From: JBBRMY01 sp038230595
GTDB lineage: Bacteria; Bacteroidota; Ignavibacteria; Tepidaquicellales; Tepidaquicellaceae
NCBI GenBank assembly: GCA_038230595.1
Contig: JBBRMY010000097.1
Span: 1 to 10,383 of the forward strand
Direction of reading: 5' to 3'
Length of the DNA stretch: 10,383 bases
Shown here: positions 6,570-10,383 of the stretch, piece by piece
How positions within the stretch are numbered: position 1 is the stretch's first letter
How the letters are laid out: every line of letters begins with the position of its first letter
Made by a program: the position numbers and the translations under genes
The notes under the pieces: generated by a model
The model's database searches: none
Told to the model about the DNA's origin: nothing
Seen by the model: only the letters and a program-made list of their open reading frames with translations

Positions 6570-7661
6570 ATGATCACAGAAAAAGACATAATAAAAGTAT
6601 TATCAACAATTAAAGAACCGATGCTGCAGACCGATCTTATTTCAGCCGGTTCTTATACAGGCACTTCGATAATCGGTGATGAAATGACTCTCAGCCTGAA
6701 AGCTGCGAGCCTGAATGAAGAATCCATTTCAGTTATTAAAAAAAATATCACTTCAGCTTTTAGTACGGATTACCCCGAAATAAAAAAAATAAATTTTAAA
6801 TTCTTCCCTTTAATTCTTGAAGATAAGAATTCAAAAAAATCATTAATATTACCGAATGTAAAAAATACGATAGCAATAGCTTCAGGTAAAGGTGGAGTAG
6901 GGAAGTCAACAGTTGCTGTTAACCTTGCAGTGAGTCTTGCTAAGGCAGGAATTAAGACTGGACTTATCGATGCTGATATTTACGGTCCTTCAATACCGAT
7001 CATGTTCAATGAAGCAAAAGGAAAGCCTTTCTTAACAAAAGAGGGTGATAAAAATAAAATGGTGCCGCTTGAAAAGTATGGGGTAAAACTTATGTCGATC
7101 GGATTTCTAATGGAAGAAGGAAATGCAGTTGTCTGGAGAGGTCCTATGGCTTCCTCTGCATTAAAGCAATTCATGACCGAAGTTGTCTGGGGTAATCTTG
7201 ATGTACTTTTATTCGATATGCCTCCGGGTACAGGAGATATTCAGCTGACTCTTAGTCAGACAATTCCGTTAACAGGCTCAGTAATAGTCACAACTCCCCA
7301 GGAAATTTCTCTTGCAGATGCGCGTAAAGGATATTCAATGTTTGAAAAGGTAAACGTAAAGACTTTAGGAATAATTGAGAATATGAGCTATTATAAAAAC
7401 TCAGATGGAACTGAAGAGCATATATTTGGAAAAGGCGGCGGCAAAAAAATGTCTGAAGAATACAAAGTAAAGCTTCTGGGAGAAATTCCATTAAATTCAA
7501 ATATCAGAAGCGGTGGGGACATGGGAATGCCGGTATCTCTATCAGAACCCGAAAGTTTTGAAGCTGAACTCTTCAGAAAAATATCATTAGACTTGATTGT
7601 TGAAATAAATAAAAAGAATTTTAAAGAGAGTGAAAAACCTGCTCTTGAAATAAATATTTAA
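6570..7661 (+). CDS. mrp: Mrp/ApbC-type iron-sulphur carrier P-loop ATPase
   Basis: This 363-residue cytoplasmic ATPase of the Mrp/ApbC/Nbp35 family is thought to carry or insert Fe-S clusters. Residues 1 to about 80 form the MIP18/DUF59 domain. The deviant Walker A motif is SGKGGVGKST (105-114), followed by LIDADIYGPSIP (132-143), WRGPMASSALKQF (189-201) and FDMPPGTGDIQLT (215-227). The usual C-terminal CxxC after ENMS is absent: the text reads ENMSYYKNSDGTEEHIFGKGGG. From memory, Bacteroidota homologues also often lack this pair, so this is probably a clade feature rather than damage. The start ATG follows an A/T-rich leader without Shine-Dalgarno sequence. A lipoprotein gene follows after six bases and an Nfu gene further on, supporting an Fe-S role. 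Confidence 0.93.
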   Translation: MITEKDIIKVLSTIKEPMLQTDLISAGSYTGTSIIGDEMTLSLKAASLNEESISVIKKNITSAFSTDYPEIKKINFKFFPLILEDKNSKKSLILPNVKNTIAIASGKGGVGKSTVAVNLAVSLAKAGIKTGLIDADIYGPSIPIMFNEAKGKPFLTKEGDKNKMVPLEKYGVKLMSIGFLMEEGNAVVWRGPMASSALKQFMTEVVWGNLDVLLFDMPPGTGDIQLTLSQTIPLTGSVIVTTPQEISLADARKGYSMFEKVNVKTLGIIENMSYYKNSDGTEEHIFGKGGGKKMSEEYKVKLLGEIPLNSNIRSGGDMGMPVSLSEPESFEAELFRKISLDLIVEINKKNFKESEKPALEINI

Positions 7662-7667
7662 CTATTT

Positions 7668-8090
7668 ATGAATAAATTACTAATCATTTTTATCTCTCTC
7701 ATAATTTTTTCCGGCTGTTCTAATTCCGGAGGGTCTGATTCTCCTGCTAACAGCATTAAGGATTTTGCTCTCTCAGTTAAGCAGGGAAATACATCAAAAG
7801 CTTGGTCAGTTCTTTCGACAGGCTCGCAAACCCAGTTTGATAATGTAGCTAAGAAAAGAAATCTAAGCGGAAATGAAATGTTCCAGAATGATTATAAAAA
7901 TGTTAAAAGCTTAGGTGATCTTTCTCAGGATTTTGAAGTTACAGACGAAAAGAAAGAAGGTGATAATGCTCAGGTAACAGTAAGGTTTGCTAACGGAAAA
8001 AATTCGGTTTTCTACTCTGTAAAAGAGGGAAGCGGATGGAGATATGACCTGGCAAAAACCAATCAGGAAATGATGAAGCTGGTAGAATAA
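7668..8090 (+). CDS. Small lipoprotein, possibly NTF2-like
   Basis: This 140-residue protein has a lipoprotein signal peptide: hydrophobic LLIIFISLIIFSGC with lipobox Cys at C17, followed by a Ser/Gly-rich linker. The mature part begins SPANSIKDFALSVKQGNTSKAWSVLS and ends VKEGSGWRYDLAKTN, a pattern reminiscent of DUF4878-like NTF2-fold lipoproteins, in which a helix pair precedes a curved sheet. That assignment is inference. It is anchored to the inner or outer membrane; residue 18 is Ser, giving no clear inner-membrane retention signal. The gene begins six bases after the mrp-type gene and is probably co-transcribed with it, but a functional link is not evident. A 14-bp hairpin follows 49 bases after its stop. 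Confidence 0.8.
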   Translation: MNKLLIIFISLIIFSGCSNSGGSDSPANSIKDFALSVKQGNTSKAWSVLSTGSQTQFDNVAKKRNLSGNEMFQNDYKNVKSLGDLSQDFEVTDEKKEGDNAQVTVRFANGKNSVFYSVKEGSGWRYDLAKTNQEMMKLVE

Positions 8091-8139
8091 CAAATTGAAA
8101 CCGGCAGATCTTAAGGAATAATTTTATACTAATATTAAT

Positions 8140-8172
8140 ATAAATAAGGTGAGCAAGACTCACCTTATTTAT
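8140..8172 (+). terminator. 14-bp perfect hairpin between lipoprotein and nfu genes
   Basis: Bases 8140-8153 (ataaataaggtgag) pair perfectly with 8159-8172 (ctcaccttatttat) around caaga. It probably ends the mrp-lipoprotein transcript, with the T residues built into the descending arm. It also lies only 27 bases ahead of the nfu start codon, so part of the read-through transcript, or an attenuator role, is possible. Confidence 0.65.
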
Positions 8173-8199
8173 TAAAAATACTTTATTATCAGCATTAAA

Positions 8200-8433
8200 A
8201 TGAAGCCAAGTTTAGAGCAAATAGAAAAAGTACTCGTAAAAGTAAGACCTTATCTCCAGATGGATGGAGGTGATGTTGAAGTTGTAAATGTTACTGATGA
8301 AAATATTATTGAAGTAAGATTATTAGGAGCTTGTAACGGGTGTCCCATCAGCCAGATGACTTTAAGGGCGGGTATAGAAAGAGCGATTATGAGTGAGTTT
8401 CCGGAAGTTAAAAGAGTTGAAAATATATCTTAA
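8200..8433 (+). CDS. NifU C-terminal-domain (Nfu) Fe-S scaffold protein
   Basis: This 77-residue stand-alone Nfu domain binds an Fe-S cluster at a dimer interface and passes it to target proteins in the cytoplasm. The family pattern is complete: an N-terminal helix (LEQIEKVLVKVRPYLQMDGGDVE), a strand region, then LLGACNGCPISQMTLRAGIE with the cluster ligands C45 and C48, and a closing helix ending FPEVKRVENI. The length is normal for the single-domain type. It follows a hairpin and so may have its own promoter, but it shares orientation with the mrp-type gene, a plausible partner. Its stop codon touches the stop of the convergent nucleotidyltransferase gene with no intervening base. Confidence 0.93.
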   Translation: MKPSLEQIEKVLVKVRPYLQMDGGDVEVVNVTDENIIEVRLLGACNGCPISQMTLRAGIERAIMSEFPEVKRVENIS

Positions 8434-9099
8434 CTAATTCTGAAGATTTTCTATCTTTCCTATATCCATAAAATGCACTTCTTTAAATTCATAACCTCTT
8501 ACCTGATCTTTCACTGCAAGCTTTTCATATAAATTTATTATATCAGAAAATTTTACAGGAATATCCCGGTTAAAAAATTCTGAAGATATTACGTGCAGCC
8601 CATTAAAAGCAAAGAGTCTGTTCGGATTTGATCTTTCATTCTGCCTGCTTAAAAGGTTCATGTTTTTATCAAACTCTAATTTTCTTTTCGTTTCTCTTTT
8701 TTGAACAGCAAGTGTTGCAATAGGCTTTTTACTTAAATGCGCGAGGATGAGTTTTCCAATATCCATATCCGAATCTATATCAACATTCAGTAAAATAAAA
8801 AAATCATCATTCTGCAGAAATTCTTTAGCATTCAGAACTGCTCCTCCGGTTCCTAATATTTCTTCTTCATGAATAAGTCTGATTGGAATATTAAAATCAT
8901 TATCGGAAATATATTGTTCTATCTGCTGTGAGAAATGATGAGTATTAATTATGATCTCTTTAACATCGAGAGCCTTTAGCTTTTCGATCTGAGTATGCAG
9001 AAGGGTTTTTCCTTTATGCATTACCAGAGCTTTTGGTATGTTTTCGGTAACAGGCTTAAGTCGTGTTCCAAAGCCTGCTGCAAGTATCATTGCTTTCAT
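8434..9099 (-). CDS. Sugar-1-phosphate nucleotidyltransferase (MurU/NTP-transferase type)
   Basis: This 221-residue enzyme transfers a nucleoside monophosphate to a sugar-1-phosphate. The nucleotide-binding signature is at the N-terminus: MILAAGFGTRLKPVTENIPKAL (residues 4-25, with K23). EEILGTGGAVL (79-89) forms the base-binding loop, and LLNVDIDSD carries metal-binding D107. The C-terminus closes with FMDIGKIENL, equivalent to the usual WxDVGTPE element. Size and motifs resemble the MurU/HddC group that makes UDP-MurNAc or GDP-heptose, but the sugar cannot be assigned; no cell-wall or LPS genes are adjacent. It is transcribed alone, divergent from nadA across a 72-base gap, and convergent with nfu. 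Confidence 0.88.
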   Translation of the reverse strand: MKAMILAAGFGTRLKPVTENIPKALVMHKGKTLLHTQIEKLKALDVKEIIINTHHFSQQIEQYISDNDFNIPIRLIHEEEILGTGGAVLNAKEFLQNDDFFILLNVDIDSDMDIGKLILAHLSKKPIATLAVQKRETKRKLEFDKNMNLLSRQNERSNPNRLFAFNGLHVISSEFFNRDIPVKFSDIINLYEKLAVKDQVRGYEFKEVHFMDIGKIENLQN

Positions 9100-9152
9100 T
9101 AAGGAATATTTATAAATGAAAATAATGAATTCTTAAATTTATATAAGTGTTT

Positions 9153-9160
9153 TAATTTTG
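9153..9160 (+). promoter_or_regulatory. Possible -7 promoter box for nadA
   Basis: TAATTTTG matches the Bacteroidota -7 consensus TAnnTTTG, 11 bases before the nadA ATG. No TTTG box is seen 19-21 bases further upstream, and the leader would be very short, so this is a weak call in AT-rich DNA where chance matches are common. Confidence 0.25.
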
Positions 9161-9171
9161 TATTTTTTAAT

Positions 9172-10152
9172 ATGGAAACTTTAAATAGAAATGGTTCAAA
9201 TACTGATTCTGACTTAATTGACATTGATCTTATAGCAGAGATAAATTCTTTGAAAAAAGAAATGAACGCTATAATTCTTGCTCATTACTATCAGGAATCA
9301 GATATACAGGATATTGCAGATCACATTGGAGATAGTTTGCAGCTTGCACAGGCTGCGGAAAAAACTAATGCCGACGTAATAGTATTTGCAGGTGTACATT
9401 TTATGGCAGAGACTGCTAAGATATTAAATCCAGATAAACTTGTGTTACTTCCTGATCTGAATGCCGGCTGTTCACTCGCAGAAGGATGTCCTGCTCCATT
9501 ACTCGAAGCATTTAAGAAAAAGCATCCGGATCATATTGTAATTAGCTATATAAACTGCTCGGCGGATGTTAAAGCGATATCGGATATAATCTGTACTTCT
9601 TCGAATGCTGTTAAAATTGTGTCACAGTTACCTGCAGAACAGAAAATTATTTTTGCTCCTGATAAAAATCTGGGAAGATATATTATTAAGCAAACAGGAA
9701 GAGATATGCTTCTTTGGCAGGGATCTTGTTTCGTGCATGAAACATTCAGTGACAGAAAAATAACTTCACTTAAATTTCAGAATCCAAATGCATTGCTGAT
9801 CGCTCATCCTGAGTGTGAAGATACTATCTTAAAAAAATCAGATTTCATTGGATCAACAAGCGCATTACTTAATTTTGTAAAAGTAAATTCTTCAAAAGAA
9901 TTTATAATAGCAACTGAGCCCGGAATTATTCATCAAATGAAGCTTGCATGCCCGGATAAAATATTCATTCCGGCACCCCCTGAGAACAGCTGTAACTGTA
10001 ATGACTGCCCCTATATGAAGCTGAATACTCTGGAGAAATTGTATTTATGTATGAGAGATAAAAAGCCGGAAATTAAAATGAATTCTGATACACTTAGGAA
10101 AGCATATGTACCTTTAAAAAGAATGCTGGATATGAGTGCAGTGAAGGATTAG
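9172..10152 (+). CDS. nadA: Quinolinate synthase
   Basis: This 326-residue cytoplasmic enzyme condenses iminoaspartate with dihydroxyacetone phosphate to quinolinate in de novo NAD synthesis. It needs a [4Fe-4S] cluster, whose three Cys ligands are visible in their family settings: C100 ([11 protein letters not shown]), C186 (WQGSCFVHE) and C279 ([13 protein letters not shown]). Other landmarks are ILAHYYQ (35-41), [10 protein letters not shown] (51-60), [37 protein letters not shown] and [10 protein letters not shown]. The length is usual. NadB and NadC, its normal pathway partners, are not in the window. The start ATG is preceded by a 72-base AT-rich gap shared with the divergent nucleotidyltransferase gene. 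Fe-S proteins encoded just upstream (Mrp type, Nfu) fit its cofactor demand, though this link is only contextual. Confidence 0.97.
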   Translation: METLNRNGSNTDSDLIDIDLIAEINSLKKEMNAIILAHYYQESDIQDIADHIGDSLQLAQAAEKTNADVIVFAGVHFMAETAKILNPDKLVLLPDLNAGCSLAEGCPAPLLEAFKKKHPDHIVISYINCSADVKAISDIICTSSNAVKIVSQLPAEQKIIFAPDKNLGRYIIKQTGRDMLLWQGSCFVHETFSDRKITSLKFQNPNALLIAHPECEDTILKKSDFIGSTSALLNFVKVNSSKEFIIATEPGIIHQMKLACPDKIFIPAPPENSCNCNDCPYMKLNTLEKLYLCMRDKKPEIKMNSDTLRKAYVPLKRMLDMSAVKD

Positions 10153-10245
10153 AGTGAAGAACTGTTGCAGAGATTTTTTTTAAACTTTGCAAACCTTATT
10201 CAGCTTTTTCTTTTAACCTTAATAGAAAATCCGTTCTAAATAAAC

Positions 10246-10294
10246 AAACCTTATTACCTTATTCTTAAATAAAAAGAATAAGGTAATAAGGTTT
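10246..10294. terminator. 21-bp perfect hairpin between nadA and rnpB
   Basis: Bases 10246-10266 and 10274-10294 are exact reverse complements around the loop aaataaa; the arm reads aaaccttattaccttatt then ctt. It lies about 93 bases after the nadA stop and about 53 bases beyond the predicted 3' end of the minus-strand RNase P RNA, so it is well placed as a two-way terminator. The tail on the minus strand (gtttattta) is somewhat T-richer than on the plus strand. The sequence caaaccttatt also occurs at 10190-10200 as a direct repeat of the left arm's beginning. Confidence 0.75.
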
Positions 10295-10347
10295 ATAATT
10301 TAATACTTCAATAAGGCTAAAAAAATAACTCTTAACTCTAAATAAAT

Positions 10348-10383
10348 ATTCCATCCTGTTCCGTAAGCCGGATTCTGTATCCC
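10348..10383 (-). ncRNA. rnpB: RNase P RNA, 3' end only (runs off right edge)
   Basis: Read on the minus strand, 10378-10363 gives acagaatccggcttac, the nearly universal conserved block close to the 3' end of bacterial RNase P RNA (ACAGAAYCCGGCUUA), which forms part of the P4 pairing in the catalytic core. The following cggaacaggatgg would be the 3' strand of the closing P1 helix, whose partner is the RNA's 5' end outside the window. RNase P removes 5' leaders from tRNA precursors. The exact 3' end is estimated by analogy with other RNase P RNAs, so it may be off by several bases. Confidence 0.82.

Noticed and set aside
6424..6573. Open plus-strand reading with a protein-like stretch AIRKLKEAGIPV running to a stop overlapping the mrp start codon
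   Set aside because: There is no start codon in a sensible place, the rest of the frame is low-complexity (many Phe, His, Leu, Ser), and the protein-like part runs straight through the 18-bp palindrome. It could be a gene remnant, but the support is too thin.
10165..10192. Hairpin ttgcagag/ctttgcaa just after nadA
   Set aside because: The eight-pair stem includes a wobble and a 12-base loop holding the T-run; the perfect 21-bp hairpin further on is a far better terminator.

Overview
The window looks like chromosomal DNA from the Bacteroidota/Ignavibacteriota (Chlorobi-Ignavibacteria) side of the tree. It is AT-rich. Most start codons have no Shine-Dalgarno sequence and sit behind A/T-rich leaders. 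Two secreted proteins end in the type IX secretion (T9SS) sorting domain with the NYPNPFNPTT signature, which is very common in Ignavibacteria and relatives. No phage, transposase, CRISPR or defence genes are visible, so this is mostly housekeeping DNA with unusual small repeats between genes.

Layout from left to right. Bases 1-84 hold a broken near-copy of the start of ribH. A cluster of short palindromes and a 50-bp-spaced direct repeat follow (114-247), then an intact ribH (lumazine synthase, 252-683). Two divergent secreted proteins come next, separated by a 343-bp AT-rich gap: a beta-propeller protein (738-2261, minus) and a zinc-dependent phospholipase C/S1-P1 nuclease-like enzyme (2605-3705, plus). 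A tight four-gene minus-strand operon runs from about 6257 to 3792: a four-helix membrane protein, a 97-residue unknown, a PhnP-like metallo-beta-lactamase-fold hydrolase, and an inositol monophosphatase-family enzyme. The gap 6276-6569 contains two copies of a long interrupted palindrome and a perfect 18-bp palindrome.

The right-hand part has an iron-sulphur theme. It contains an Mrp/ApbC-type P-loop carrier (6570-7661), a small lipoprotein (7668-8090), a stand-alone Nfu scaffold domain (8200-8433) and, after a convergent sugar nucleotidyltransferase (8434-9099, minus), the [4Fe-4S] enzyme quinolinate synthase NadA (9172-10152). A 21-bp perfect hairpin then separates nadA from a minus-strand RNA gene whose last bases carry the universal 3' signature of RNase P RNA (rnpB, entering from the right edge).

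I found no clearly new multi-gene system. The points most worth a second look are the ribH fragment next to palindromic repeats, the repeat pair at 6323-6425, and the membrane protein whose first helix is encoded upstream of any ATG/GTG/TTG start.
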